A DNA stretch of 64,000 nt from Sphingomonas anseongensis (lineage in GTDB: Bacteria; Pseudomonadota; Alphaproteobacteria; Sphingomonadales; Sphingomonadaceae), in NCBI RefSeq assembly GCF_023516495.1, contig NZ_JAMGBC010000001.1:2132501-2196500 (forward strand). The letters are read 5' to 3'. Position 1 is the first letter of the stretch. Each line of letters opens with the position of its first letter. Shown here piece after piece: positions 45,926-55,434 of this stretch. A program made the position numbers and the translations under genes. The notes beneath the pieces were generated by a model. That model was not told the DNA's origin. It ran no database searches and worked only from the letters and a program-made list of their open reading frames with translations.

Positions 45926-46486
45926 ATGAAGGCTGTGAAAAAGATTGCGATCGGTGCGGTTGGAATGGCCGCTCTGCTCGGCGCATCGGCCCCGGCCGCT
46001 GCGCAATATTATCCGGGTTCCGGCTACGGAAACGTCATCGGCCAGGTGATCCAGTCGGTGATCAATCCCTATGGCAGCCAGTACGGCCAGTACGGCCAGT
46101 ACGGGCAGTACGGTCAGTACGGCGGCCAATACGGCTATGGCATGAACCAGCAAAGGGCGGTGCAGCAGTGCACGGCCGCGGTTCAGCAACGGCTCGCCGG
46201 CTACAGCAACTATGGCGGCTACGGCGGCTACGCCGGCTACGGAGGAGCATACGGCTACACCAATGCCTACAGCCAAGGCCGGGTCCTCGGGGTCACGCGC
46301 GTCGACCAGCGGTCGAACACGACCCTGCGCGTTCGCGGCTATGCGACCAGTGGCATGAACTACGGCGGATATGGCGGTTACGGTACGTACGGCGGCTACA
46401 ACAACGCCCAGGCGGACCTGACCTTCAAGTGCGACGTCGACTATCGCGGCTACGTCCGCGACATCGACATCGACCGCCGCTACTAA
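45926..46486 (+). CDS. Secreted Gly/Tyr/Gln-repeat protein, unknown
   Basis: A 186-residue protein with a signal peptide (residues 1-27, ending APAAAQ). The mature protein holds GQY repeats (SQYGQYGQYGQYGQYGGQYG) and later GGY repeats (NYGGYGGYAGYGGAYGYT and NYGGYGGYGTYGGY), separated by a helical Gln-rich segment (QQRAVQQCTAAVQQRLAGYS). It ends in a folded-looking part (LTFKCDVDYRGYVRDIDID). Gly/Tyr-rich repeats are often disordered and adhesive. AAGGAGAG lies 5 bases before the ATG. Its strong terminator follows. No family recognised. Confidence 0.75.
   Translation: MKAVKKIAIGAVGMAALLGASAPAAAQYYPGSGYGNVIGQVIQSVINPYGSQYGQYGQYGQYGQYGGQYGYGMNQQRAVQQCTAAVQQRLAGYSNYGGYGGYAGYGGAYGYTNAYSQGRVLGVTRVDQRSNTTLRVRGYATSGMNYGGYGGYGTYGGYNNAQADLTFKCDVDYRGYVRDIDIDRRY
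46079..46123 (+). repeat. Tandem 9-bp repeat, five units
   Basis: Five consecutive units of CAGTACGGN encode the GQY repeats of the secreted protein. The third bases vary between units, which suggests selection on the peptide or an older duplication. Confidence 0.85.
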
Positions 46487-46507
46487 TCGCTCCAACCAGG
46501 GCGAACG

Positions 46508-46545
46508 AGGCGCCGGGGCTCACGCGAGCTCCGGCGCCTTTCCTT
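46508..46545 (+). terminator. Intrinsic terminator after the Gly/Tyr-repeat gene
   Basis: A stem of about 13 base pairs (46508-46520 with 46527-46539, one G-T pair) with a 6-base loop is followed by TTTCCTT. It overlaps by two bases the stop codon of the opposite gene at 46544. Confidence 0.8.
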
Positions 46546-47734
46546 ATAAGCTGACGCAGTCGGCTCGGGTGAGCGGCGGCGGGGCGTCCGCCCGCAAGTG
46601 CAGGCGCGGAGACAGCTGGACCAGCCGCCGCACATAAGCGTCCGTGAACACTGTCGCGCACTTGCCGCTGAGATGCGACCATTCGGGCAGGTTCAGCTTC
46701 TGCGCCTGGGCAAGATCGTCCGCGTGGATTCCTGCCGCACGCGTCCCGACGAGAAGCGCGTCCCATCCGCGCGCCTTGGCAATTCGCTGCTCTTCGTTGA
46801 CACGAATCGGCGGCGCTGACGGAGGCCGGACGAAGATGACGTCACCGCCTCTGGCGCGGATCCGGCGAATGGCCTCGGCGCTCCTGGCGATCACTGCATT
46901 CGCGAGCGGCGGCGGGATCGGCTTGCCCTTGAAGCCATCCCAGGCGTGCCTGGCGTGGGCACGAAGATAGGGGTCGGTCTCGATCCGGTCCCACATCACA
47001 TATTGGCGGCCGGGATAGGTGACCGAAATCTTCCAGACGTCTTCGTAGGGGCTGTCGACGCCCTTTCGCCAACCCGTGTCCACCTCGTTGACCATTCGGC
47101 TGAGGCGATATTCGTTGTCCATGAACGCCAGGAAGCGCTGAAGCTGGCGGTCGAGCCACAGCCCGCTTAGCTGCGAAGGCTTCCCGTTCTTCGAGTAATT
47201 GTCGACGGCGGTCTGCCCGAGCCCCATCACCGGCATCCCGAAATACATCGTGTCGGCGAGGCCGACGATCAACAGCCCGCGGAAATTGGGGTCGTCGGCG
47301 AAGCCGTCCAGCAGCATTCGCGCATTGGTGCCGACATGCGAGACCTGGACCGGGCGCACTCCGGTCAAAGCCTGGAAGCGCTGCTGGTCCGTATCGAACA
47401 GGATGCGGCTGTCGCCGATGATCGCAACGGTCGCATGGTCGGCCGCTCGCCGGGCCTCTGCCCATGCCTGCGGGCTGTCGCCGATGTCGCCGGGGCGAAG
47501 TCCGATGGCGGTCCGTGCCTGATATTCCCAGAGTGACACCATCAGCGCGACCGCGAGGAACACGGCGATGCCCATCTTCGCCCAGGGCTGCGCCGGAATG
47601 TCGCGGGTGGGGACCGGCTGAGCCTGCCCGGGCCGGTCGGACGCGGTCTTCCTCAGGCCTGGGGGGAGCGCGCCTTCGTGAGTCCCGTGGATCTCGTGCC
47701 TTCGGGCCTTAGAAGGCGAAATAGATGAAGGCAT
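46544..47734 (-). CDS. SGNH-type partner of an MBOAT acyltransferase (AlgJ/DltD-like), predicted
   Basis: A 396-residue protein with a cytoplasmic N-terminal part (about 50 residues), one span (MGIAVFLAVALMVSLWEYQ) and a periplasmic domain. The domain has a GDS block (TVAIIGDSRILFD) and a late WSHLS block, which are the serine and histidine regions of SGNH hydrolases. Its gene overlaps the end of the MBOAT gene by 26 bases. Such pairs O-acylate extracellular polysaccharides or teichoic acids, the membrane partner passing the acyl group across. The substrate is unknown, and no polysaccharide genes are near. The catalytic Asp was not identified with certainty. Confidence 0.75.
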   Translation of the reverse strand: MPSSISPSKARRHEIHGTHEGALPPGLRKTASDRPGQAQPVPTRDIPAQPWAKMGIAVFLAVALMVSLWEYQARTAIGLRPGDIGDSPQAWAEARRAADHATVAIIGDSRILFDTDQQRFQALTGVRPVQVSHVGTNARMLLDGFADDPNFRGLLIVGLADTMYFGMPVMGLGQTAVDNYSKNGKPSQLSGLWLDRQLQRFLAFMDNEYRLSRMVNEVDTGWRKGVDSPYEDVWKISVTYPGRQYVMWDRIETDPYLRAHARHAWDGFKGKPIPPPLANAVIARSAEAIRRIRARGGDVIFVRPPSAPPIRVNEEQRIAKARGWDALLVGTRAAGIHADDLAQAQKLNLPEWSHLSGKCATVFTDAYVRRLVQLSPRLHLRADAPPPLTRADCVSL

Positions 47735-49127
47735 TGCCTTGCCCCTGTTCGATGATCACCGCGAAAAGCAAAACTGCCCACGCCGACCCGAGGACCAGGG
47801 CGGGAGTGCGCTCCAGCACGGCCTCCAGCGTCGTGTTGCGCATCGCCACGTGCGTTCCGAAGATCGCTCCGACAATCGCCAGGGCGATGATCATCGGGCC
47901 CGCCGGGATGAGCGGCTCCGGCTTGACGGCGAGCCCGCTCATTCCCTTCAGGACGAGCGCCGCGCCGCCGAACGTCTTTGCCCGGAAAAAGACCCAGGTG
48001 ACGTTGACGAGCACGAACGTGAGCGCAGCTAGAGCGAGCAAGGTCACTCGGCCGGGAGTGAAGCCCTTGAACCGCGTCTTCAGCCAGCGCTCGACGGACA
48101 GATACAGACCGTGGAGCCCGCCCCAGACGACGAAGGTCCAGTTCGCGCCGTGCCACAGTCCGCCCAGAAGCATCGTGCCCATCAGCGCGGCATAGGTGCG
48201 CGCGGGCCCGTGCTTGTTTCCGCCGAGCGGAATGTAGAGATAATCGCGAAGCCAGCTCGACAAGGTGATGTGCCAGCGCCTCCAGAAATCGGAGAAGCCG
48301 ACCGCGCCGTAGGGGAAGCGGAAATTGTCCGGCATCGCGAAGCCCAGGCACAAGGCAACCCCGATCGCCGAGGTCGAATAGCCCGCGAAGTCACAGAAGA
48401 TCTGTCCGGCAAAGGCGAGCGTCGCTACCCAGCTGTCGAGCATTCCGGGCACCGATCCGTGCGCGTCGTAGACGGACTCCACAACCGGACCGAGGAAGCC
48501 GTCGGCGAGGACCACCTTCTGGAACATGCCGAGGGTGAGGAGCGCCAGGCCGAAAAATATCTGGTTGGAGTGCGCCCTCCGCGGCGTTTCGAACTGCGGC
48601 ACCAGCTCGGTCGGCCGCATGATCGGGCCGGCCACCAAATGCGGGAAGAAGGTCACGAACAGGGCGTAATTGAGGAAGCTACCCGCGGGAGCCGATCGCC
48701 GAAGATAGACGTCGAGCGTGTAAGACAGGGTCGCGAACGTATAGAAGCTGATCCCGACCGGCAGGATGATGTCCCACTTCGGCGGCTGGTAGACGATCCC
48801 GATCGAGCTCGCGACCGAGACGAAATTGTCCATCAGGAAGCCGCCATATTTGAAATAGCCGAGCATCCCGAGGTTCACGACGACGGAGATCAGCATCCAG
48901 ACTCGGCGGGTGTGCTCGCGCTTGGCGCGAACCATCCACTGCGCCGCCCACCAGTCGACCACCGTCGAGACCCAAAGCAGGATAACGAACGGCGGATTCC
49001 ACGCGGCGTAGAAAAGATACGACGCGATCATCAGGTTGATCTTCTTCTGGTGCCAGCTGAAGGGCGCGTTGTGCATCGCCAACACGACGGCGAAGAAGAC
49101 GATGAACGTCAGCGAATTGAAGATCAC
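47709..49127 (-). CDS. MBOAT family O-acyltransferase
   Basis: A 472-residue membrane protein with about 11-12 spans. It begins MIFNSLTFIVFFAVVLAMHN, contains YSTSAIGVALCLGF and the GGLWHGANWTFVVWGGLHGL block that carries the catalytic histidine of this family. The AlgI/DltB-like group O-acetylates alginate or other exported polysaccharide with an SGNH partner; here the partner is encoded next. The start is a GTG at 49127. Confidence 0.9.
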   Translation of the reverse strand: MIFNSLTFIVFFAVVLAMHNAPFSWHQKKINLMIASYLFYAAWNPPFVILLWVSTVVDWWAAQWMVRAKREHTRRVWMLISVVVNLGMLGYFKYGGFLMDNFVSVASSIGIVYQPPKWDIILPVGISFYTFATLSYTLDVYLRRSAPAGSFLNYALFVTFFPHLVAGPIMRPTELVPQFETPRRAHSNQIFFGLALLTLGMFQKVVLADGFLGPVVESVYDAHGSVPGMLDSWVATLAFAGQIFCDFAGYSTSAIGVALCLGFAMPDNFRFPYGAVGFSDFWRRWHITLSSWLRDYLYIPLGGNKHGPARTYAALMGTMLLGGLWHGANWTFVVWGGLHGLYLSVERWLKTRFKGFTPGRVTLLALAALTFVLVNVTWVFFRAKTFGGAALVLKGMSGLAVKPEPLIPAGPMIIALAIVGAIFGTHVAMRNTTLEAVLERTPALVLGSAWAVLLFAVIIEQGQGNAFIYFAF

Positions 49128-49318
49128 CGGGCAGCCCCCCGCCCGTAATCACCAGCCATGCACAGCTCCCCTAAGCTGTACGCGCCGCCGGCAATACAGG
49201 GCCGGTGGACGGCGCACGGCGTCGCACCATCAATGTTGTCCGGCAATCCTATCTTTCGATAAGGGCGGCTGTGCGATCAGGCATTGAACGGAAGCCGGCG
49301 CCGACCATTTGAGGGGAC

Positions 49319-50320
49319 ATGGTAAAGCTCTCCGTCCTCGACCTCGCACCCATCGTTGAAGGCGGCAACGCCGGCGACGCGCTACGACATTCGGCCGAGC
49401 TTGCGAGAGCCGCCGAGCGGCTCGGCTACACCCGCTACTGGATGGCCGAGCACCATTCGATGCCGGGCATCGCAAGCGCGGCCACGGCAGTGGCGCTCGC
49501 GTTTGTGGGATCGCAGACGTCGACCATCCGCATAGGCGCGGGCGGCGTGATGCTTCCGAACCATGCGCCGCTCGTCATCGCCGAGCAGTTCGGGACGTTG
49601 GAGTCGCTGTTTCCGGGCCGGATCGATCTCGGCCTCGGACGCGCGCCCGGGACCGACCAGGCGGCGGCCTATGCAATGCGGCGCAGCATGACGGCCGACG
49701 AGAACCAGTTCCCCAACGATGTCGTCGAGCTGATGCGTTATTTCCGGGGCGACAACGGGAGAGTTCGGGCCATTCCCGGCGAGGGGCTGGACGTTCCGCT
49801 CTATATACTCGGGTCGAGCCTGTTCGGTGCGCAACTGGCGGCGGCGCTGGGGCTTCCTTACGCCTTTGCGTCGCACTTCGCGCCGCAGATGATGATGGAG
49901 GCGATCGAGCTCTACCGGCAGCGATTCGAGCCGTCCGAGCAACTTGCCGAGCCATATGTGATGCTCGGCTTCAATGCATTCGTTGCCGACACGGACGACG
50001 AGGCGGAGCTGCTTTCGACGTCGATCCAGCAGGCATTCGTCGCGCTTCGAACGGGGCAGCCGATGCAGTTGCCGCCGCCTAAAGCCGGTTACGCCGACAC
50101 CCTGCCGATGCAGGCGCGCGCGATCCTCCGAAGCGTCCTGTCCTGCTCGGCGATCGGTGCTGCGCACAAGGCGCGGCAGGAGGTCGAGGAGTTCATCAGG
50201 AAGACCAAGGCGGACGAGCTGATCGTCACCGCCCAGATTTACGACCCGGACGCGCGAATCCGCTCATACGAGTTGCTCGCCGAGGCGGTGCTCCAGCCGC
50301 AACCGGAACCCGCGGCTTAG
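49319..50320 (+). CDS. Luciferase-like flavin monooxygenase (LLM class)
   Basis: A 333-residue TIM-barrel flavoenzyme of the YhbW-type group. Markers: [77 protein letters not shown]. It uses reduced FMN and oxygen on an unknown substrate. GAGGGG lies 2 bases before the ATG. It stands alone behind a 190-base intergenic region that also serves the MBOAT gene. Confidence 0.9.
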   Translation: MVKLSVLDLAPIVEGGNAGDALRHSAELARAAERLGYTRYWMAEHHSMPGIASAATAVALAFVGSQTSTIRIGAGGVMLPNHAPLVIAEQFGTLESLFPGRIDLGLGRAPGTDQAAAYAMRRSMTADENQFPNDVVELMRYFRGDNGRVRAIPGEGLDVPLYILGSSLFGAQLAAALGLPYAFASHFAPQMMMEAIELYRQRFEPSEQLAEPYVMLGFNAFVADTDDEAELLSTSIQQAFVALRTGQPMQLPPPKAGYADTLPMQARAILRSVLSCSAIGAAHKARQEVEEFIRKTKADELIVTAQIYDPDARIRSYELLAEAVLQPQPEPAA

Positions 50321-50847
50321 GGATAGACAATCGAGCCGTCCTCGACCTTTGCGCCCGGCGTCAGCTGCGCCGGAGTGACTCGGCTGTCGCCCATCAGGTG
50401 CAGCACCGTCCGTCCGCGCGCGAGCAGATAGTCGGCGATGATCCGCCGGTGGCAGCGCCACCAGACGGCTTCCGCGCACATGATCGCGCAGCGGCGCTCG
50501 GAGCTCAGCTCGAGCAGCTCGTCGAGGGCAGCGGCAAACTGCGGCGATAGCGCGTAATCGGCATAGTTGTGAAAGCTCTGGTTCTCCCAAAAGCCGTTCA
50601 CTTCGGGTGGGACCTCGTGGGATCGGCCACGGAGTCCGCCGAGACCGGCGATCCGCGTGTAGCCGACCTGGTAGGGAGCCAGCTCGTCCGCAATCACGTC
50701 CTCGCCATATTGCGGGTTCCGGCGCGACTTCGGCACCGTCCGCACATCGACGACGAGGTTCGCCGGTCCGCTTCGAAGAAGCTCGACGAACTCCTCTATC
50801 GATCGCGTCGAATGGCCGATGGTGAAGATCGGAGGCTGCTCGCTCAT
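50317..50847 (-). CDS. DUF488 family protein
   Basis: A 176-residue protein with the DUF488 marks: [40 protein letters not shown], and [19 protein letters not shown] with the C-x(7)-C-H pattern. The function is unknown; the fold is a small alpha/beta protein. A GTG five codons upstream is possible but the ATG at 50847 fits the family. It is divergent from guaA by 79 bases. Confidence 0.88.
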   Translation of the reverse strand: MSEQPPIFTIGHSTRSIEEFVELLRSGPANLVVDVRTVPKSRRNPQYGEDVIADELAPYQVGYTRIAGLGGLRGRSHEVPPEVNGFWENQSFHNYADYALSPQFAAALDELLELSSERRCAIMCAEAVWWRCHRRIIADYLLARGRTVLHLMGDSRVTPAQLTPGAKVEDGSIVYP

Positions 50848-50926
50848 GCTCTGTGAACGCACCGGCGGCCTAGAGGATCGATAGCGACTTTTTGACAGCG
50901 GGCGGCGCGATACCTATCCGCCCGCC

Positions 50927-52486
50927 ATGACGGTCCAACCCACCGACTCCATCCTCATCATCGACTTCGGAAGTCAGGTCACCCAGCTTATCGCCCGGCG
51001 GGTGCGCGAAGCGGGCGTCTATTGCGAGATCGCGCCCTTCAACACGGCCGAAGAGGCGTTCGAGCGGATGAAGCCGAGGGGCGTCATCCTCTCCGGCGGA
51101 CCGTCGTCCGTAATAGACAGCGAGAGCCCCCGAGCGCCCCAGGCGGTGTTCGACAGCGGCCTTCCATTGCTCGCCATCTGCTACGGACAGCAGACGCTGC
51201 ACCAGCAATTGGGGGGCAAGGTCGTCACCTCCGACCAGAAGGAATTCGGCCGCGCCTTCATCGAGGTGGTCGCACCGTCGGCATTGTTCGACGGACTGTG
51301 GAACGTCGGCGAGACCCACCAGGTGTGGATGAGCCATGGCGACCGGGTCGAGACTCTGGCGCCCGGTTTCGAAATCGTCGCCAAGTCCGAAGGCGCTCCT
51401 TTCGCGATCGCCACCAACGAGGAGGCGAAGCGCTACAGCCTGATGTTCCACCCGGAGGTGGTTCACACTCCGGACGGCGGCAAGCTCCTCGCCAATTTCG
51501 CCCGGCACATCTGCGGCTGCGCCGGCGACTGGACTATGGCGGGTTTCCGCGACGCCAAGATCGCCGAGATCCGCGAGCAGGTGGGCGACGGGAAGGTGAT
51601 CTGCGGGCTCTCGGGCGGCGTCGACAGCGCGGTCGCCGCCGTTCTTATCTACGAGGCGATCGGCGAGCAGCTGACCTGCGTGTTCGTCGACCATGGCTTG
51701 ATGCGCGCGGGCGAAGCTGAGCAAGTCGTCTCCCTGTTCCGCAACAGCTACAACATCCCGCTCGTCCACGTCGACGCCAGCAAGGATTTCCTCGGCGGCC
51801 TGAAGGGCGTCACCGACCCGGAGAAGAAGCGCAAGTTCATTGGCGCCGAGTTCATCAGCGTGTTCGAGGCGGAGGCGAAGCGCATAGGAGGCGCCGACTT
51901 CCTCGCCCAAGGGACTCTTTACCCGGACGTGATCGAGAGCGTCAGCTTCACCGGCGGTCCGAGCGTCACGATCAAGAGCCACCACAATGTCGGCGGGCTT
52001 CCCGAGCGGATGAACATGAAGCTGGTCGAGCCGCTTCGCGAACTGTTCAAGGATGAGGTCCGCGTGCTCGGCCGCGAGCTCGGACTCCCCGAAGCTTTCG
52101 TCGCCCGCCATCCATTCCCCGGCCCCGGTCTCGCCATCCGAATCCCCGGCGAGGTGACCGAGGAGAAATGCGACATTCTCCGCAAGGCGGATTCGATCTA
52201 CCTCGAGGAGATCCGCAACGCCGGTCTGTACGACGCCATCTGGCAGGCATTCGCGGTGCTTCTTCCCGTGCAGACCGTCGGCGTAATGGGCGATTACCGG
52301 ACATATGATTTCGTCTGCGCGCTTCGGGCGGTGACCAGCGTCGATGGGATGACCGCCGACGTCTATCCGTTCGACGCCGTCTTTCTAAGCCGCGCAGCGA
52401 CGAGGATCGTCAACGAGGTCCAGGGCATCAACCGGGTCGTCTACGACTATACGTCGAAGCCGCCGGGAACGATCGAATGGGAATGA
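50927..52486 (+). CDS. guaA: GMP synthase (glutamine-hydrolysing)
   Basis: A 519-residue enzyme converting XMP to GMP. The class I glutaminase half holds C85 in AICYGQQT, with a later HPEV. The ATP-pyrophosphatase half has the P-loop SGGVDSAV and [15 protein letters not shown]. The C-terminal dimerisation part ends KPPGTIEWE. There is no tRNA or integrase at its 3' end, a known integration site in other bacteria. Confidence 0.97.
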   Translation: MTVQPTDSILIIDFGSQVTQLIARRVREAGVYCEIAPFNTAEEAFERMKPRGVILSGGPSSVIDSESPRAPQAVFDSGLPLLAICYGQQTLHQQLGGKVVTSDQKEFGRAFIEVVAPSALFDGLWNVGETHQVWMSHGDRVETLAPGFEIVAKSEGAPFAIATNEEAKRYSLMFHPEVVHTPDGGKLLANFARHICGCAGDWTMAGFRDAKIAEIREQVGDGKVICGLSGGVDSAVAAVLIYEAIGEQLTCVFVDHGLMRAGEAEQVVSLFRNSYNIPLVHVDASKDFLGGLKGVTDPEKKRKFIGAEFISVFEAEAKRIGGADFLAQGTLYPDVIESVSFTGGPSVTIKSHHNVGGLPERMNMKLVEPLRELFKDEVRVLGRELGLPEAFVARHPFPGPGLAIRIPGEVTEEKCDILRKADSIYLEEIRNAGLYDAIWQAFAVLLPVQTVGVMGDYRTYDFVCALRAVTSVDGMTADVYPFDAVFLSRAATRIVNEVQGINRVVYDYTSKPPGTIEWE

Positions 52487-52530
52487 CTGGTCGCATTCTC
52501 TAGGACTGCGCTTTGGGGGGAAGCGGCGCC

Positions 52531-53100
52531 ATGGACATGTTCAACTATGTGATGGTGCTGGCCTCGGTGATAATCGGGCTGGGAGTCACGCATTTGCTCC
52601 ACGGCATCGGCGGGATCGTCCAGCATCCCAAACGCGAAAAGCTTTACTGGGTGCACCTGCTTTGGGTCGCCGCGATCTTCCTCCGGGCGATCTTCTGGTG
52701 GTGGTTCGAATTCCGGCTCTCGAGTGTCCAAGTTTGGACGTTCACGCTTTTCCTATTTGTCCTTGCATACGCATTCCTGATCTTTTTGTGGTGTGCGTTG
52801 CTCTTCCCGCGCGACCTTGCCGGCTACGACGGCTTCAAAGACTATTTCTATTCCCGCCGGCGGTGGTTCTTCGGATTGCTGCTGGCGGGCCAGGTGATCG
52901 ATGTCGCCGATACGTTGCTCAAGGGGATGGCGCATTTCCGGTCGCTAGGCCCGTCCTACCTGGTTTCGATTGTCGCACTGTCCGTGCTGCTCGTGATCGC
53001 GATGCGGACGCGCAATGAGCGCTTCCATGGCGCACTCGCGATCTTTGCGGTCGTGTACCTGCTCGCTTATCCGTGGCTCGTCTTCGACACGGTTGGATGA
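52531..53100 (+). CDS. Six-span membrane protein, unknown
   Basis: A 189-residue protein with six hydrophobic segments (about 5-23, 43-62, 72-95, 113-132, 144-162, 168-187). Trp and Phe are unusually frequent (AIFWWWFEFRLSSVQVWTF). The sequence between about 52730 and 52830 is a little less GC-rich than the surroundings, as is usual for hydrophobic segments. GGGGGG precedes the ATG by 9 bases. No family recognised. The M28 peptidase gene follows 9 bases later. Confidence 0.7.
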   Translation: MDMFNYVMVLASVIIGLGVTHLLHGIGGIVQHPKREKLYWVHLLWVAAIFLRAIFWWWFEFRLSSVQVWTFTLFLFVLAYAFLIFLWCALLFPRDLAGYDGFKDYFYSRRRWFFGLLLAGQVIDVADTLLKGMAHFRSLGPSYLVSIVALSVLLVIAMRTRNERFHGALAIFAVVYLLAYPWLVFDTVG

Positions 53101-53109
53101 AGGCGATTT

Positions 53110-54609
53110 ATGTCTGTGAAGCTTGCGATTGCCATTGCCGTCTCAATCCTTGTCGGAGGGGCGGGGCCGAAGATGGATGCCGACACCACCGAATGGTGGC
53201 GCACCACGAGCGAGCTTTCCAACGATGCGATGGAAGGGCGCGACACCGGCTCGGCGGCCTATCTTCGCGCGGCGAAGCTAGTCGCTGCGAGGCTCGAGGC
53301 AGCGGGGGTTAAGCCTGCAGGCGAGAACGGCGGCTGGTTCCAGACGGTGCCCATGCACGAGATCGCCATCACCAAAGCAACGATCCGGGCCGGCGCCCGC
53401 CCGCTCGTCTTCCTTCACGACCTTACGATTTCCCCCAACGCGGCTACCCCGGCGCGCGTCGACGCGCCTCTCTATTACGGCGGCTATTGCGCCCCCGGCG
53501 CGCTTCGCAACGCGCGGGGCGCGATCGTCGTCTGCCACGGAACGCATCGCGAAGGGCTGCCCAGTGGCGCCGAGCGCGAGAAGGCAGTTCGCGCTGCCGG
53601 GGCTGTCGGGATCCTGACGATCGCCGACCCTGGATTCGCGGTCGAGCCGCCGCGCTGGCCCTATGCTTATGCACGCACCGTCACCCATGCGGATGCCAAG
53701 CCCGACCGCGATCCGTTCCTCAGGATGACGCTCAACGCGGGCTCTCTCGGGAAGCTGCTGACGACCGTTTCGAAAAAGGGGAATGTCCTCATCCGCGACG
53801 GCGCTTCGGGAAAGCCGCTGCCGAGCTTCTCGCTTCGCGAGCGTTTCAGGGCCAGCTTCACGATACGCCAGCGCGACATCGCATCGCCGAACGTCGTCGG
53901 GATTCTTCCGGGGTCGGACCCGAAGCTCGCCGGCCAGGCGATCCTGCTCGGCGCCCATCTCGACGGCTACGGCTACGGCGAGCCGGTCAATGGCGACCGG
54001 CTATACAACGGGACCCTGGACGACGCCGCTTATGTGGCGCTTCTGATCCGCCTCGCCGAGCGGAGGCACGGAAAGCCATTCCAGCGACCAGTGATATTCG
54101 CCGCGTGGACCGGCGAGGAGAAGGGGCTGCTGGGGTCGCGCTGGTTCGTCGCTCATCCGACGATGCCGCTGTCGCGGATCGCCGGTGTCATCAATCTCGA
54201 CCAGCTGCGGCCGATCTTCCCGCTCAAGCTGCTAACCGTGCACGGGCTCGACGACAGCAGCCTTGGCGAAGATGCGCGGGCCGTTGCCAACGGGCTTGGA
54301 ATCGCAGTGCAAAACGATCCCGAGCCGGAGCGGAACCTGCTCCGCCGGACCGACCATTGGCCGTTCATGCAGGCCGGCATTCCGGCGGTGAACTTCGTGT
54401 TCGGCTATCGGCCCGGAACGAAGAGCGAGCAGATCTACCGCCATTGGTACCGCACCGGCTATCACAAGCCGCAGGACGATCTGAAGCAGCCGATGGACTT
54501 CAAGGCCGCGGCCGATTTCAACCGCTTCTTCTACAAGCTCGTCGAGCGAGTGGCAGACGACCCGCAGCCTCCCGCATGGAAACCGACAAGCCCGCTGAGG
54601 CCGCGCTGA
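53110..54609 (+). CDS. M28 family metallopeptidase with PA domain, exported
   Basis: A 499-residue aminopeptidase-like protein with an N-terminal signal (KLAIAIAVSILVGGAGP). The M28 core has the zinc ligands expected of the family: GAHLDGYG, NGTLDDAA, WTGEEKGLLGS (two Glu) and NLDQLR, with a late TGYHKPQDD. A protease-associated domain is inserted before the core (GGYCAPGALRNARGAIVVCH). It should work in the periplasm on peptides; the family also includes glutaminyl cyclases, so the substrate is uncertain. The stop is followed by GNAT after 4 bases. Confidence 0.9.
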   Translation: MSVKLAIAIAVSILVGGAGPKMDADTTEWWRTTSELSNDAMEGRDTGSAAYLRAAKLVAARLEAAGVKPAGENGGWFQTVPMHEIAITKATIRAGARPLVFLHDLTISPNAATPARVDAPLYYGGYCAPGALRNARGAIVVCHGTHREGLPSGAEREKAVRAAGAVGILTIADPGFAVEPPRWPYAYARTVTHADAKPDRDPFLRMTLNAGSLGKLLTTVSKKGNVLIRDGASGKPLPSFSLRERFRASFTIRQRDIASPNVVGILPGSDPKLAGQAILLGAHLDGYGYGEPVNGDRLYNGTLDDAAYVALLIRLAERRHGKPFQRPVIFAAWTGEEKGLLGSRWFVAHPTMPLSRIAGVINLDQLRPIFPLKLLTVHGLDDSSLGEDARAVANGLGIAVQNDPEPERNLLRRTDHWPFMQAGIPAVNFVFGYRPGTKSEQIYRHWYRTGYHKPQDDLKQPMDFKAAADFNRFFYKLVERVADDPQPPAWKPTSPLRPR

Positions 54610-54613
54610 CATT

Positions 54614-55048
54614 GTGAGCGAGGCCCGGATCCGCATCGCGACGGCGGGTGATGCCGAAGCAATGGCGCGTTTGATCGACGAGCTTGGCTATCCAGTGACG
54701 GCCGAGGAGGTCGAATCCCGTCTCGCCGAAATCGAAGCCGCAGGTCATTGCGCCCTGCTGGCGGAGATGGATGATGGGGTGGTCGGCTGCCTGACCACCT
54801 CGATGACTTTGGTGCTCCACCGGCCGGCCCCCGTGGGGCGAATATCCCTTATGGTGGTCGACGAAACTTTCAGGAGCCAGGGCATCGGCGCGCAGATGGT
54901 CGCCGCGGCGGAGCGGATGCTTGCGGACAAAGGCTGCCAGCTTGTCGAGGTGACCAGCAACCTGCGGCGAACCGACGCACACCGCTTCTGGGAGCGGAAC
55001 GGGTACGACCGGACCAGCGCGCGCTTTGCCAAGCAGGTGCGCGACTAG
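54614..55048 (+). CDS. GNAT family N-acetyltransferase
   Basis: A 144-residue acetyltransferase. It begins at a GTG (MSEARIRIATAGDAEAMARL) and shows the acetyl-CoA loop RSQGIGAQMVAAAERM after LMVVDETF. The C-terminal part (SNLRRTDAHRFWERNGYDRT) matches the family. The substrate is not predictable. The stop codon overlaps that of the convergent glutaredoxin gene. Confidence 0.88.
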   Translation: MSEARIRIATAGDAEAMARLIDELGYPVTAEEVESRLAEIEAAGHCALLAEMDDGVVGCLTTSMTLVLHRPAPVGRISLMVVDETFRSQGIGAQMVAAAERMLADKGCQLVEVTSNLRRTDAHRFWERNGYDRTSARFAKQVRD

Positions 55049-55293
55049 GCCGCCTGGGCTTCCAACCAGCGTTCCAGCTCTTCCGACCCGCCGATCCGTT
55101 CGCCGTCGACAAAGCATTGCGGGGTGGTGTCGACCTGATGCTCGGCCTCGAACGCGTCTACCTCCTCGCGCGATCGAAGGACCCGGTCCTCGAACCGGAT
55201 CCCCGCGCTGTCGAGCAACTCCGCAGCCCGCACACCATAGGGGCACGTATGCTCCGGAAGGATCATTCGAAAAAGCGTCACGGACTGAGGCAC
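55045..55293 (-). CDS. Glutaredoxin-like protein with CPYG motif
   Basis: An 82-residue thioredoxin-fold protein. The active site is CPYG, a single-cysteine version of CPYC, so it may be monothiol. The cis-Pro motif TTPQCFVDGERIGGSEELER is present. A GTG at 55293 with AGGAG at 7 bases was chosen; the upstream open frame begins at a TTG. The organism makes glutathione (gshA in this window), its likely partner. Confidence 0.85.
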   Translation of the reverse strand: MPQSVTLFRMILPEHTCPYGVRAAELLDSAGIRFEDRVLRSREEVDAFEAEHQVDTTPQCFVDGERIGGSEELERWLEAQAA

Positions 55294-55434
55294 CGGCTTA
55301 CTCCTGCTGGGCCTGTCCAAGCGCGGCGGCAGAGACCAAGTTCCGGCCCCGCTGCATTTTTTCGCGGTTAACCGCTAATTTCGCGTTTACCGACGGATTG
55401 ACGAAAGCCGCCGCTTCGGCTGTTTCACTGATCC

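Noticed and set aside
46079-46123. Tandem repeat as a CRISPR-like array
   Set aside because: The 9-bp units are contiguous without spacers and encode a Gln-Tyr-Gly peptide repeat.
52440-52530. The guaA 3' end as an integrated-element attachment site
   Set aside because: No integrase, direct repeat or foreign gene follows; the next genes look native.
55360-55385. A TTAACC box as a CtrA binding site before the L,D-transpeptidase gene
   Set aside because: A palindromic GGTTAACC is present, but the second half-site at the correct spacing is missing, and a lone half-site is expected by chance.
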